From Alkalihalobacillus sp. LMS39 (GTDB taxonomy: Bacteria > Bacillota > Bacilli > Bacillales > Bacillaceae_F): a stretch of 64,000 bases of DNA. Shown one piece after another: positions 17,277-26,454 of the stretch (within the stretch, counting starts at the first letter, position 1; each line of letters begins with the position of its first letter). Location: positions 4,092,001 to 4,156,000 of the forward strand of contig NZ_CP093300.1 of assembly GCF_022812285.1 (NCBI RefSeq). Direction: 5' to 3'. A program made the translations under genes and the position numbers. The notes under the pieces were generated by a model, which was given only the letters and a program-made list of their open reading frames with translations, was not told the origin of the DNA and searched no databases.

Positions 17277-18089
17277 ATGCTTAATCAACCGCAATTTGTG
17301 TTCAGCTATACAATACCCTATTATAGCTCTGTCGATGGGGAAAGTATAGAGCTATTTGTTTCTGAAAAAACGTATGAATTTTATTTATTTGCTCAAAAAC
17401 ATTATCCCCTAACTGTCATTCATGGGGATTTACATCCGAATGGACCATCTTATGGAGAAGCAACTGATGTTTTATTTGATCGAGAAAAAGCAATTCTTAT
17501 TATCGGTTCAAAAGATATAAAGGAATATTCTAATGAAATTATTGATATTAGTGTTGCCTATCATCTTCAGAGAATCCTTCATTTCGACAAATCGACATTT
17601 GTTTACTATACATACTCTGAAGAAACACCCGGAAATATTCAACAGTTTATTGATGATATTCAACAAACTGTTGAAAGTATTCCCCTCTATAAATTTTTAA
17701 TAAAACATGGCTATCGAGTCGCAGAACGGGAGCAACATATTTTACAGGACGGCATAAAATCAAAGCCTTTACTTGCTCACTGGAAAAGTGTTCATCCACT
17801 CGAAAACGAAAAAACTGAGTTTTTATTTATTAAACTAGTTTTCACTTCCTATGTTTGTAAAGAAGTTTTTACAAGCTATAAAAAAGAGTTAAACTCCATT
17901 TACCCACGATTATTTAATGAATTTGATCAGTTCCAAAAACAAATACGCAAATATAATTTTTCAACCAAAACCGGTCAACAAAGAGCATTGCAACGAATAT
18001 TTCGCTATTTAAAATACGACTCATACATTACTCCTATTACCATCGATGACATACCTTTATGGCAACTAAACTATAAACAAATGCAATAA
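17277..18089 (+). CDS. Protein of unknown function, 270 residues
   Basis: A soluble protein without signal peptide or membrane span. It is rich in Tyr, Phe and His, with stretches such as LTVIHGDLHPNGPSYGEATD (residues about 42-61) and IDISVAYHLQRILHFDKSTF. The HGDLHP string recalls the catalytic loop of small-molecule kinases but comes much too early and lacks the downstream Asp motif, so I do not assign that fold. Its ATG follows GAGG at good spacing. It precedes the YtzH-like pair and may be co-transcribed. Confidence 0.7.
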   Translation: MLNQPQFVFSYTIPYYSSVDGESIELFVSEKTYEFYLFAQKHYPLTVIHGDLHPNGPSYGEATDVLFDREKAILIIGSKDIKEYSNEIIDISVAYHLQRILHFDKSTFVYYTYSEETPGNIQQFIDDIQQTVESIPLYKFLIKHGYRVAEREQHILQDGIKSKPLLAHWKSVHPLENEKTEFLFIKLVFTSYVCKEVFTSYKKELNSIYPRLFNEFDQFQKQIRKYNFSTKTGQQRALQRIFRYLKYDSYITPITIDDIPLWQLNYKQMQ

Positions 18090-18160
18090 GATGTGTAACC
18101 TTGTCCAATATCGGGTATAGACAAATACACGATATCATCGAACAAGGAGGATGATGAATC

Positions 18161-18484
18161 ATGAAGAAGTTTGTGGATACTGAAAAAATGACAGATATTT
18201 TAGAAGAGCAATTAAAAACAGGTGATGGAACTGCTCTTCAATTTGCGACATTAAGCACGGAGATAAAAAGACTAAGGTTTACTACTGACATTGACCCTAA
18301 TTTCACAGGCACTTTTGATGAACTCGAAACGTATATATCAACGGTTTCACAAGCAAGTTCAGCTCAAGAGCACATTAAATTAAACGACCTGAACTTAAAA
18401 AGGTGGATAGACGAATTACACTTACTTATGCACGGTAAAGCTGTAACCATTGATTTTAATCAACGAAAAGGGAGAGAAATTTAA
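18161..18484 (+). CDS. YtzH-like protein, first of a tandem pair
   Basis: A 107-residue protein resembling its neighbour at 18539 in pattern: ILxxQL near the start, a central xxIxRL, DIDPNFTGTFDELE against LDPTLKQTFLKIQ, and LKRWIDEL against VEHWVETI near the end. This points to an old duplication of the YtzH-like family, whose function is unknown. AAGGAGGATGATGAATC precedes the ATG. The two genes are 54 nt apart. Confidence 0.65.
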   Translation: MKKFVDTEKMTDILEEQLKTGDGTALQFATLSTEIKRLRFTTDIDPNFTGTFDELETYISTVSQASSAQEHIKLNDLNLKRWIDELHLLMHGKAVTIDFNQRKGREI

Positions 18485-18538
18485 GGATAATTTTTCTTTG
18501 CTAAACACATCCTACTATTTGAAAGGGAGTGTTTAGCT

Positions 18539-18811
18539 GTGCCAATAAACGAAAAACATAAACTAAGCTTACTCGTTGATATTTTGAAAAATCAAGTTGA
18601 GCAAGAATATATGACAACAGATGAGTATGACCAAATTTCTCGTTTAACTTCTTCATTATTACACGAAGGAAATCTTGATCCCACTTTAAAACAAACCTTT
18701 TTGAAGATTCAAGAACAGCATTATGGTAATACCCATCAATTTAACCAAAATGATGTCGAACATTGGGTTGAAACGATTCAACAGTACGAAAGTAACGACA
18801 ATAATTCATAA
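18539..18811 (+). CDS. ytzH: YtzH-like protein
   Basis: A 90-residue helical protein resembling B. subtilis YtzH, which also lies beside trmB/ytmP. It begins at a GTG nine bases after GGGAG. No catalytic motif is visible and the role is unknown. It ends the short plus-strand unit, before the bidirectional terminator at 18926. Confidence 0.75.
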   Translation: MPINEKHKLSLLVDILKNQVEQEYMTTDEYDQISRLTSSLLHEGNLDPTLKQTFLKIQEQHYGNTHQFNQNDVEHWVETIQQYESNDNNS

Positions 18812-18925
18812 AATTCCCTAGGAAATAATGACGAATGAACTCAAATTCACAAAGACTTCTTCTATAAATCATGTAAAGCTCTATTCCTGTAGAAATAAAC
18901 AACTTCATATCGTTGCGTTGACAAA

Positions 18926-18960
18926 ATGCCTTTGAGAAAACTTATCTCAAAGGCATTTTT
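18926..18960. terminator. Bidirectional terminator between ytzH and ytmP
   Basis: ATGCCTTTGAGA / TCTCAAAGGCAT is a perfect 12-bp stem with a loop of about seven bases, T-rich on both sides. Bases 18812-18925 and 18961-19078 show nothing else clear. Confidence 0.85.
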
Positions 18961-19078
18961 GGCGCTGTTTTCGTCAAGCTTGAGAGTAGCAGCTGGAGCG
19001 AACATCCAATATTAATAAGAATAGATGCAAAAAGCGTAAAAAAACGCATTGGATAAACTTCCCAACACGTTTTATCTA

Positions 19079-19870
19079 TTACTCGGCACTTTGATTTTTT
19101 ATTAAATTTTGAACAAATGCTTTCCATCTGGTCACTTCTTCATCTTTGCCCCTTTTACCATGCCAAATCACTTCTAATACGAGCTGCGACACGACATACC
19201 AATGCATCCTCATTTGAAGGCTTTCCGTCAATTCGATACCATAATGGTTAAGCCAAGCCGTCCACTCTTCTTCAGGAATATATAAATATAACATTAATCC
19301 TAAATCTAAGGCAGGGTCAGCTACGGTAGCCCCGTCCCAGTCAATGAGAAACAAATCACCATCTTCACTCATCATCCAGTTATTATGATTTACATCACAA
19401 TGACAAACTACATATTCGTCATGTTTGACTTGTTCTTGTCTACGATAAAGAAATATTAGTGCTTCCTCTAAAACGTCATCTTCGAAATAATAGTTCGATA
19501 GATGCTGTTTAATTTCTTCAATAATGAAGTGAGGGGTTAAAGGTTCATTTCCAATTCTTTTAAACATATGTAAAAGCTCGCTAGAACGATGAATTTTACC
19601 TAGTAATTGAGCTACACGGCTTTGATTCATTTCAAATGCTTTTAACTCATTGCCACTCACCCATTTTTGCGCCGTTATAACATCTCCGTTTTCTAATCGT
19701 TTTGTCCACAAAAGCTTCGGAACAATTCCTTCAGCAGATAAAACAGCCAAAAATGGCGAAGAATTTCGTTTTAGAAATAATTTCTCATCACCTTGCTGGG
19801 CAATATACGCTTCTCCTGTTGCACCTCCAGCAGGGGAAACCTGCCATCCTTCTCCTAGGTTTAAATTCAC
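19079..19870 (-). CDS. ytmP: Aminoglycoside-phosphotransferase-fold kinase YtmP
   Basis: A 263-residue protein of the APH/choline-kinase fold, with the catalytic loop HCDVNHNNWMM (HxDxxxxN) and the metal motif LIDWDGATVADPALDLG. It should phosphorylate a small hydroxylated substrate in the cytoplasm; the actual substrate is unknown. It corresponds to B. subtilis YtmP by position next to ytzH and amyX. The start is a GTG at 19870. Confidence 0.85.
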   Translation of the reverse strand: MNLNLGEGWQVSPAGGATGEAYIAQQGDEKLFLKRNSSPFLAVLSAEGIVPKLLWTKRLENGDVITAQKWVSGNELKAFEMNQSRVAQLLGKIHRSSELLHMFKRIGNEPLTPHFIIEEIKQHLSNYYFEDDVLEEALIFLYRRQEQVKHDEYVVCHCDVNHNNWMMSEDGDLFLIDWDGATVADPALDLGLMLYLYIPEEEWTAWLNHYGIELTESLQMRMHWYVVSQLVLEVIWHGKRGKDEEVTRWKAFVQNLIKNQSAE

Positions 19871-19971
19871 CTAACTCACCCTCAATTTCAATTTTCTATA
19901 CGAGTCTACATTATATAATTATACCGTATACAGCATTGTTCTGATATGAAAATTTCGAAACCATTTAAAGA

Positions 19972-19993
19972 AGCAGAGTCGTATCAGACTCTG
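19972..19993 (-). terminator. Terminator of amyX
   Basis: The stem GCAGAGTC / GACTCTGC with a 6-nt loop lies five bases past the amyX stop; TTCTTT follows on the minus strand. Confidence 0.7.
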
Positions 19994-19997
19994 CCAT

Positions 19998-22133
19998 TTA
20001 TTGAAACATCATCATCGTCGTTAACGGCTTAACATGAATTTTCTCGTCTTCTACAATATACAATGGTATCAAACTAACTGTTTCTTCGTCAATGACAATA
20101 TGCCACTGTCCAGGATATGGTAATGAAATTTCTACAGTTGACCAGCTCCCATTATGAATGACAACAATGTTATTCCAACTATCGATTTCATATAAATCAT
20201 TCATGTGATAAGCAACGACATGGTCTGGAGCTTGTAATGGTTGAATATGCTTTTTAATTTCAGCTTTTGTTTTTAATCGAAAAGCTGGATGTGCCTTTCG
20301 AAGGGCAATTAAATTTTTTACATACATCACATCTTTTTTAAATTGTTCTTTTCTATCCCAATCTAACTGATTGATGAAATCTGGTGAGTTATAGCTGTTT
20401 TCTACGCCTTGTTTTGTTCGAAAAAACTCTTGACCTGCATGTAGGAAAGGGACACCTTGAGCGAGTAACACAAGTGCCGTACCTAACCGATGCATCTTCC
20501 TTCTTAAATTTTCTTCTTCTTTTTCATTTGTAAACGATAATTTATCCCAAACGGTGTAATTATCATGACATTCCATATAATTAATTGACTGAGCTGGGTT
20601 CGTAAATAGTCCTTCATTTTGAAACCCGATACTTCCACAAAGTCCCTCCAGCACCTCACCAACGGTTTCTTTATTTCCGTTAATAAATCCTCGATCAGTT
20701 TTGTGAAAAGAACTTCCTCGAATAACATCACGAAAACGGTCATTAAAAAATGAAATCGTTGGTATTTCTCTAGCATTTTTGATTGTTGCTTTTTCCCAAA
20801 AAGGCAATGGAGTCGGCAAATCCCAACCTTCACCTAAAAGAAATAAATCAGGACGAATATCTTTCAGCTCATTTTCGATTATACGGGCTGTCTCCAAATC
20901 AAAAATCCCCATCAAATCAAAGCGAAATCCGTCTATCTTATATTCTCGAACCCAATATTTCAAGCAATCTAAGATAAATTTTCGGACCATTTTTCGTTCT
21001 GATGCAATGTCGTTTCCTACACCTGTTCCATTTGCCATTTCACCGTTTTCTTCATAGCGAAAGTAATAGCCTGGTACAATTTTTTCAAAATCTGATGATT
21101 CCCAAATATAGACATGGTTAAACACGACATCTAATATGACTTTTATTCCGTGTTCATGTAATGTCACTATCATTTGTTTTAATTCTTTTATTCTAACTCT
21201 TCCATCCAATGGATTTGTAGAGTAACTTCCTTCCACTGCAAAATAATGGATTGGGTCATATCCCCAATTATAGTGCTGATTAGGATTCATTTCATCAACA
21301 CTTCCAAAATCATGTAGAGGTAATAATTCGACATGTGTTACTCCAAGTTCGACTAAATAGTCGAGTCCTGTTTTCGTTCCTTTTTTTCCCTTTGTCTTTG
21401 TTTCAGTGAACCCTAAAAACTTACCTTTATGTTTAATTCCACTATGAGGATGAATGGAAAAGTCCCTAATATGGACTTCATAAATAATCGCGTCTTGCTT
21501 TTCCACAACAGGTAACAAGTAGTCCGTTACTTGATACTTCTCCATGTCTACTATTACACCTTTTTCTCCATTTACCGTTACAGCCTGAACATATGGGTCG
21601 ACAGCTTCATTCCATACATGTTGAGTATAAAGTTGATATGTAAAACACCAATTTTCCCAATCACCGGGTATTGTTGTTGTCCAAACCCCTTTTGCTTTCC
21701 GTGTAAATGGAAAACGTAAACCTTTATTATCAGTAGCCTTTTCAAATAATGTGACTTGAACCTCTGTTGCTGTTGGTGCCCATACTGTAAACGATGTAGA
21801 CGTTTTCGTATAGCATACACCTAAGTCATCTCCATCATAATAATATAGGTTGTCAAAATCTCTCGTTCGAACAACTTCACCAATAATGACAGGAAGTTGC
21901 TCGTGATTGTAATGCAATATATAATTGTATCCCATCTCGATATTATTCATTGTTTGTATGGATAACTGAACAACAGGATTCTCTAAGCTGAAATGAACGT
22001 GTTGGATCGGAACAGTTTCACCGTCTGCTCTCTTTAATTCTATACTGATTTCTTGCTGATAGGAATCAATCGGAACACTCGCTTTTATCTCGTTCAGTTT
22101 TATCATTTCTGCACAAGGTTTTATCGTCTCCAT
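19998..22133 (-). CDS. amyX: Type I pullulanase
   Basis: A 711-residue glycoside hydrolase (GH13) that cleaves alpha-1,6 branches of pullulan and limit dextrins. It has an N-terminal carbohydrate-binding-like region, the type I signature YNWGYDP, then DVVFNHV, GFRFDLMG (nucleophile Asp), LLGEGWDLP (acid Glu) and YMECHDN. There is no signal peptide, so it is intracellular, like B. subtilis AmyX. It is flanked by ytmP (same strand) and divergent purU. Confidence 0.95.
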   Translation of the reverse strand: METIKPCAEMIKLNEIKASVPIDSYQQEISIELKRADGETVPIQHVHFSLENPVVQLSIQTMNNIEMGYNYILHYNHEQLPVIIGEVVRTRDFDNLYYYDGDDLGVCYTKTSTSFTVWAPTATEVQVTLFEKATDNKGLRFPFTRKAKGVWTTTIPGDWENWCFTYQLYTQHVWNEAVDPYVQAVTVNGEKGVIVDMEKYQVTDYLLPVVEKQDAIIYEVHIRDFSIHPHSGIKHKGKFLGFTETKTKGKKGTKTGLDYLVELGVTHVELLPLHDFGSVDEMNPNQHYNWGYDPIHYFAVEGSYSTNPLDGRVRIKELKQMIVTLHEHGIKVILDVVFNHVYIWESSDFEKIVPGYYFRYEENGEMANGTGVGNDIASERKMVRKFILDCLKYWVREYKIDGFRFDLMGIFDLETARIIENELKDIRPDLFLLGEGWDLPTPLPFWEKATIKNAREIPTISFFNDRFRDVIRGSSFHKTDRGFINGNKETVGEVLEGLCGSIGFQNEGLFTNPAQSINYMECHDNYTVWDKLSFTNEKEEENLRRKMHRLGTALVLLAQGVPFLHAGQEFFRTKQGVENSYNSPDFINQLDWDRKEQFKKDVMYVKNLIALRKAHPAFRLKTKAEIKKHIQPLQAPDHVVAYHMNDLYEIDSWNNIVVIHNGSWSTVEISLPYPGQWHIVIDEETVSLIPLYIVEDEKIHVKPLTTMMMFQ

Positions 22134-22253
22134 TACTTCCTCCCGTAACTAGAAATTATCCTTCTTTAAAAATCTTTGCAATACAAACATGAATCGTCTA
22201 TTATTACTAAATATAGAAATCAAGCGCAATTGATATGATGGAGGATTAATGAC

Positions 22254-23120
22254 ATGTTACATACAAACGAGAATCGAGCAACTTTGCTGCTATCTTGCCC
22301 TGACCGTCCGGGAATTGTTGCAGCCGTTTCGAATTTTCTGTATTCGAACAATGCAAATATAGTTCAATCAGACCAATACTCAACAGACCCAGAAAACGGG
22401 ATGTTTTACATGCGAGTTGAATTTGATTTACCGAATTTCGACCATTCATTTTTAACAATAAAAAAGGAATTCGATCCCATTGCACAAACATATGAGATTG
22501 AATGGCGCTTAGCGAGTGCCAAACGAATGAAACGCATGGCCATCTTTGTTTCCAAAGAAGACCATTGTCTTCTAGAGTTGTTGTGGAAATGGCGTGCTGG
22601 CGAACTTTTTGTTGATATTCCACTTGTGATAAGTAATCACTCCGACTTACAGCAAACCGTTGAATCGTACGGTATCCCTTTCTATTATATTCCTGTTTCA
22701 AAAGAAACAAAACAAGAAGCTGAAGCGAAACAAATTAAACTTATACAAGATCATGACATCGACTTTATTGTACTTGCACGTTACATGCAAATTTTATCAT
22801 CTGATTTCGTCCACCAATTTCCAAAACAAATTATTAATATTCATCATTCATTTTTGCCCGCCTTTATCGGTGCAAACCCTTATGCAAAAGCATTTAGTCG
22901 CGGCGTTAAGCTAATCGGAGCAACCGCTCATTATGTCACAGATGATTTAGATGAAGGTCCCATTATTGAACAAGATGTATTGCGGGTCAATCACCGCTAT
23001 ACCGTTGAACAACTCAGAGTGGCAGGGAGAAATGTGGAAAGACTCACATTATCAAGAGCTGTTGCCTGGCACATTGAAGACCGATTAATCGTGTTCGGAA
23101 ACAAAACGATTGTTTTTTAA
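22254..23120 (+). CDS. purU: Formyltetrahydrofolate deformylase PurU
   Basis: A 288-residue enzyme with an N-terminal ACT domain (about 1-80, starting LLLSCPDRPGIVAAVSNFL) and a formyltransferase-like catalytic domain with INIHHSFLPAFIGANPY (catalytic His) and GATAHYVTDDLDEGPIIEQ (catalytic Asp). It hydrolyses 10-formyltetrahydrofolate to formate and tetrahydrofolate, balancing one-carbon pools. GGAGG lies nine bases before the ATG. Transcribed alone. Confidence 0.95.
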   Translation: MLHTNENRATLLLSCPDRPGIVAAVSNFLYSNNANIVQSDQYSTDPENGMFYMRVEFDLPNFDHSFLTIKKEFDPIAQTYEIEWRLASAKRMKRMAIFVSKEDHCLLELLWKWRAGELFVDIPLVISNHSDLQQTVESYGIPFYYIPVSKETKQEAEAKQIKLIQDHDIDFIVLARYMQILSSDFVHQFPKQIINIHHSFLPAFIGANPYAKAFSRGVKLIGATAHYVTDDLDEGPIIEQDVLRVNHRYTVEQLRVAGRNVERLTLSRAVAWHIEDRLIVFGNKTIVF

Positions 23121-23124
23121 AACG

Positions 23125-23240
23125 TAAAAAAAACCCGGGAGCGTCTTTTCATTTCAAGCGAAGTGCGGAGCCCTGCCCGCTTTTCTAGAATAAGCATTCA
23201 AAGCATCATTGCTAGACCAAAATGCTTTCTTATCATTGTA
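23125..23240 (+). repeat. Convergent-gap repeat, internally shortened (copy c)
   Basis: Starts CCCGGGAGCGTCTTTTC four bases after the purU stop and has GCGAAGTGCGGAGCCC, then jumps to GAATAAGCATTCAAAGCATC. It lacks the CCCCAAG hairpin and GCGCAGGTGCGC block of the full copies. Confidence 0.8.
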
Positions 23241-23271
23241 AAAAGACTAGCCAGTTGGCTAGTCTTTTTTA
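23241..23271. terminator. Bidirectional terminator after purU
   Basis: AAAAAGACTAGCC / GGCTAGTCTTTTT is a 13-bp stem with a short loop. Confidence 0.85.
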
Positions 23272-23292
23272 AGATAGAGGCGTGGATTCGAA

Positions 23293-23474
23293 CGGACATT
23301 TATTCCGCTAATTCAAGAAATTGATGCCCTTTTTCATGTTTTACGGTCATCAGTTCCGTTATTACATGAAAACAGCAGCAAAAATCCTTCTTTTTATTGA
23401 TTTAACGGAACGTATGTCCGATAGCTCTAACCAAATCGTACTTTTTTTAAAAATAGCGAAACCTATGTCCGTAA
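23293..23474. repeat. FFRR palindromic element, copy 4
   Basis: Forward boxes at 23293 (CGGACATTTATTCCG) and 23344 (CGGTCATCAGTTCCG); reverse boxes at 23405 (CGGAACGTATGTCCG) and near 23455 (GCGAAACCTATGTCCG). Spacing is about 50, 60 and 50 bases, as in copies 1 and 8. Confidence 0.85.
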
Positions 23475-23495
23475 GAACAACACGAATCGTCAGTT

Positions 23496-23807
23496 CTATT
23501 TCCATTCCCGAATAATTGCATTAATGTCTTCAAATTCTTTTAGAGTCATGGCTGATTGAATATTAATATTGTCCGATCCTTCATTAGGAATGCGCAATTG
23601 ATTAATTTTCCGTTTTTCTTTCCAGAGCATAACGGCTTCAAACAACCCTTCTTTTGCCTGTTTGTAAGTATTGCCATAACTTATACAGCCAGGTAACTCT
23701 TTTATTTCAATCGAATATTCAATCCCACCTTGCCAATCCATTTCTTGTCTTACTAGCCATGTATATTGCTTCGGATTTCGCATTTTTGTCTGATACTCCT
23801 GCTGCAT
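23496..23807 (-). CDS. HicB-like protein without a HicA partner
   Basis: About 103 residues containing the partial RNase H-like fold of HicB antitoxins: YSIEIKELPGCISYGNTYKQAKEGLFEAVMLW. There is no C-terminal helix-turn-helix or ribbon-helix-helix that I can identify. HicA is a small basic double-stranded-RNA-binding-like toxin normally encoded next to HicB; none is seen here. An orphan immunity or housekeeping role is possible. The ATG at 23807 follows GGAAGGTGA; the GTG at 23816 overlaps it. Confidence 0.65.
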   Translation of the reverse strand: MQQEYQTKMRNPKQYTWLVRQEMDWQGGIEYSIEIKELPGCISYGNTYKQAKEGLFEAVMLWKEKRKINQLRIPNEGSDNINIQSAMTLKEFEDINAIIREWK

Positions 23808-23870
23808 GATAGTCACCTTCCGTTACAAATCCCCCCAAGCATTGGAGGGATTATGATGTTTTATCCTTTT

Positions 23871-24794
23871 TTATTCGTCCTCTATCACTTCTTGCCGTTT
23901 GTAGGCGGTTGTATGGCAATAGTGCAACAGTGCTTTCGTTACTTTTATTTGGGTACTTTTAATCGGTGTTGGTTGCCTCACAATTTTTTCGAACCATTGT
24001 GCATATACCCTTCTATCCACGATTTCAAAAGGCATATTTGCACTTGAATAATCTACGATATGATTTGGAGCAAGCACGATTTTTTTTATTGGGAAGTTCA
24101 CATCTTCCGTAGCTAATATGTCTACTAGTATACCCGCCATCCGATTTAACGCAAGATAAGGACTTAGCACTTTTTTTTCCTTCCCACTTCGATACTCCGT
24201 CCAAAACCGTTCTGAACTTCCTTCAAATAAGCTATTATCACGACCTTCTAACACAACGATACAATAAATCGTAGTCGGACCAATTAAAACAAGATCAAAA
24301 TCAACTGGTGCCTGTTTAATTAAAAAAATCGGCCGATACATTAAAAAATAATTATCCGGAATATTTAATGTTAATGTTCGCAAAAGCTCATCATACTTAT
24401 ACTTTGGATTCATTCTAGACTGTTCTAACAATGAAGTACTTGCCCACTTTAACTGCGACAAAAACAACTCATTTCTAAACATAGCTTTAAGTTCTTCTAT
24501 CGTTTCCACCCGTTCCCGTAACGGTGGTTCAATTGGAGTTTCTTCTATGATTTCGAATTCTTGTTTTGTTGTACGAAAGCTTTTTAATTTTTGAATGGCC
24601 TGTTTCCATTTAGACTGTTCCTCTTTCTCAATAGCGTGCTCTACCTCGGCATTTAAAGGATTCTCGCCTAATTCCCATTCCAGTTTTAAATTATGCCATC
24701 GCTCTTTTTTTAACCTAGTAAATTGACTAGGGTAACGATGAATGTCAAATTGGTACCTGGAAATATAATCTTCCAATTTTATTAAATGAGCCAC
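23871..24794 (-). CDS. NERD-like protein, YtlQ type
   Basis: A 307-residue soluble protein. The C-terminal half (about 150-290) resembles a nuclease-related fold, with VDFDLVLIGPTTIYCIVVLEG in the place of the Asp...Glu metal strand of NERD/PD-(D/E)XK domains. The N-terminal half is charged and helical. By position near amyX and thpR it likely corresponds to B. subtilis YtlQ, recalled from synteny only. Function unknown. Starts 76 nt after the HicB-like gene region ends, on the same strand as lrgAB. Confidence 0.55.
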   Translation of the reverse strand: MAHLIKLEDYISRYQFDIHRYPSQFTRLKKERWHNLKLEWELGENPLNAEVEHAIEKEEQSKWKQAIQKLKSFRTTKQEFEIIEETPIEPPLRERVETIEELKAMFRNELFLSQLKWASTSLLEQSRMNPKYKYDELLRTLTLNIPDNYFLMYRPIFLIKQAPVDFDLVLIGPTTIYCIVVLEGRDNSLFEGSSERFWTEYRSGKEKKVLSPYLALNRMAGILVDILATEDVNFPIKKIVLAPNHIVDYSSANMPFEIVDRRVYAQWFEKIVRQPTPIKSTQIKVTKALLHYCHTTAYKRQEVIEDE

Positions 24795-24838
24795 AAACGT
24801 TGTACCTCCATTGTTGTCATTGCTTTACTTATTATACC

Positions 24839-25528
24839 TCAATATAAGAAAAATACGAACACAGGAATAATGACAGAAACAATAACTGCACTTACTGTCA
24901 TCGCTATCGTACTAATAGCACCTTCTTGTTCACTATGTTCCATCGCTTTCGCAGTTCCAATTGCATGTGAGGCCGTTCCCATTCCGACGCCTCGCCCAAC
25001 AACATGGTTAATTTTACACCAACGTAGTAGCATTGGACCACCGACGGCCCCACTAATCCCTGCAAACATAACAAAAATAGCAGCAAGCGGACTGGCACCG
25101 CCTATCGTTTGTGCGATATCCATTGCAACTGGTGTTGTTACAGATTTTGGTAACAGAGAAAAAATAACGTCCTTCTCGATATCGAGCCAGCTCGCTAACT
25201 GAAAACCTGTATACACCCCTACAACAGACCCAACTCCAACCCCTACACATACAGGAACAATATATTGTGTAAACAAAGCTCTTTGTTTATACAATGGGTA
25301 TCCTAATGCAACAACAGCAGGACCAAGTAAATGCTCGATCCATTTCCCACCTTGTTGATATGTTTCATAAGGAATTTCAAAGAATACTAGAATAAATACG
25401 ATGAACAGAGTCCCTGTTAAAATCGGCAAGGTAAGTGGATTCGGGTATTTTTTATATAACACTTTCCCTAGTATGTAAACAGCGAGCGTCATCATAATAA
25501 ACAAGAAACTGACGAATACGTTACCCAT
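24839..25528 (-). CDS. lrgB: LrgB/CidB-family membrane protein
   Basis: A 229-residue polytopic membrane protein with the family stretches PYETYQQGGKWIEHLLGPAVVALGYPLYKQ and LPKSVTTPVAMDI, then GRGVGMGTASHAIGTAKA. LrgAB/CidAB pairs were described as holin/antiholin-like; the B. subtilis pair YsbAB (PftAB) imports pyruvate. The role here is undecided between these. ATG at 25528 overlaps the lrgA stop by 8 nt with GGAG upstream. Confidence 0.88.
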   Translation of the reverse strand: MGNVFVSFLFIMMTLAVYILGKVLYKKYPNPLTLPILTGTLFIVFILVFFEIPYETYQQGGKWIEHLLGPAVVALGYPLYKQRALFTQYIVPVCVGVGVGSVVGVYTGFQLASWLDIEKDVIFSLLPKSVTTPVAMDIAQTIGGASPLAAIFVMFAGISGAVGGPMLLRWCKINHVVGRGVGMGTASHAIGTAKAMEHSEQEGAISTIAMTVSAVIVSVIIPVFVFFLY

Positions 25529-25889
25529 CGGACTTCTCCTTTTTTTGGACAAGCCATTGTGTTGTCAGACCTGCAACTACTATGACTATAACCGTACTAA
25601 AAATGGCTATGAAAACTAAAAATATGCCCGTGCCAGAAAATAAATGGACAAAACCGATAACTCCTACTGTGACTGGTAAAAAAAGCAGTGGCATATGCCG
25701 CAACAATAATGTTGTCCCTTCTTCAATCCATTTCGGTTGAATGACTTTAAAAAATAAGAGCAGAAAAAAAAGTAACATCCCAACAATACTTCCTGGAATT
25801 GGTAAATTGAGTCGTGTTTGGATTTGTACCCCGATAAAAAATAAACAATATAAAATCATAATATGGACCATTATCCGGATGATGGACAT
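25521..25889 (-). CDS. lrgA: LrgA/CidA-family holin-like protein
   Basis: A 122-residue protein with four predicted membrane segments and the LrgA pattern LFFIGVQIQTRLNLPIPGSIVGMLL, ending in a charged tail. It should act with LrgB in one membrane complex. The ATG at 25889 lies nine bases after GGGGG; upstream in-frame ATGs give an unlikely N-terminus. No LytST two-component pair is visible next to it. Confidence 0.87.
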   Translation of the reverse strand: MSIIRIMVHIMILYCLFFIGVQIQTRLNLPIPGSIVGMLLFFLLLFFKVIQPKWIEEGTTLLLRHMPLLFLPVTVGVIGFVHLFSGTGIFLVFIAIFSTVIVIVVAGLTTQWLVQKKEKSDG

Positions 25890-25902
25890 TGAGCCATTCC
25901 CC

Positions 25903-26454
25903 CTAGTTCTGAAAAGGAAATTGTTGAATTGCTTCATATTTTGGTGATCGCTGTAAATGAGTTTGATATAAAACCATTTCATTTGCTTGCCATGTGTTCA
26001 CTTTATCTGTTAATGGCGTTAAAGGCAAATCAAAAGGCTGATGTCCACTCCATTGCCTAGCGATTGTTATATGAGGTTTGTATGCTCGATTTTCGAGCGT
26101 AAATCCAACTTCATGACAGGCTTTCGCCACTATGTTCTGAAGCTCATATAATGGCTTTGATTGTTCTATACCAACCCACAGAATCCGAGGACGATCTGGT
26201 TTTCCAAACATACCAAGTGTTGAAAGTGTAAGTTCAAACGGTTTTGGCACTATTTTTTCTTTTAAACGAATGCCAAGTTCTTGACGCTGTTCCTTTGTCG
26301 CATTTCCTAAAAACACTAATGTAATATGATAATCTTCCTTATGGACCCATCTTTTAAACGGCCAAGCCGATTGATGTTGTTGTCTCCAACTATGGATCGT
26401 TTCTTTTATTGCCTTATTGATAGGTACAGCAAGAAAATAGTGTGTGTTTTCCAT
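25903..26454 (-). CDS. thpR: RNA 2',3'-cyclic phosphodiesterase (2H family)
   Basis: A 183-residue 2H phosphoesterase with both HxTx motifs, HITLVFLG and HITIARQW, spaced as in ThpR/LigT. It hydrolyses 2',3'-cyclic phosphates at RNA ends in vitro. It corresponds to B. subtilis YtlP. The ATG at 26454 follows AAGGA at eight bases; a long upstream extension overlaps the divergent gene and is rejected. It starts upstream of lrgA on the same strand (13 nt gap). Confidence 0.9.
   Translation of the reverse strand: MENTHYFLAVPINKAIKETIHSWRQQHQSAWPFKRWVHKEDYHITLVFLGNATKEQRQELGIRLKEKIVPKPFELTLSTLGMFGKPDRPRILWVGIEQSKPLYELQNIVAKACHEVGFTLENRAYKPHITIARQWSGHQPFDLPLTPLTDKVNTWQANEMVLYQTHLQRSPKYEAIQQFPFQN

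Noticed and set aside
18942-19127. A 61-residue minus-strand gene downstream of ytmP
   Set aside because: It overlaps the ytmP end and the terminator at 18926 and has no ribosome site.
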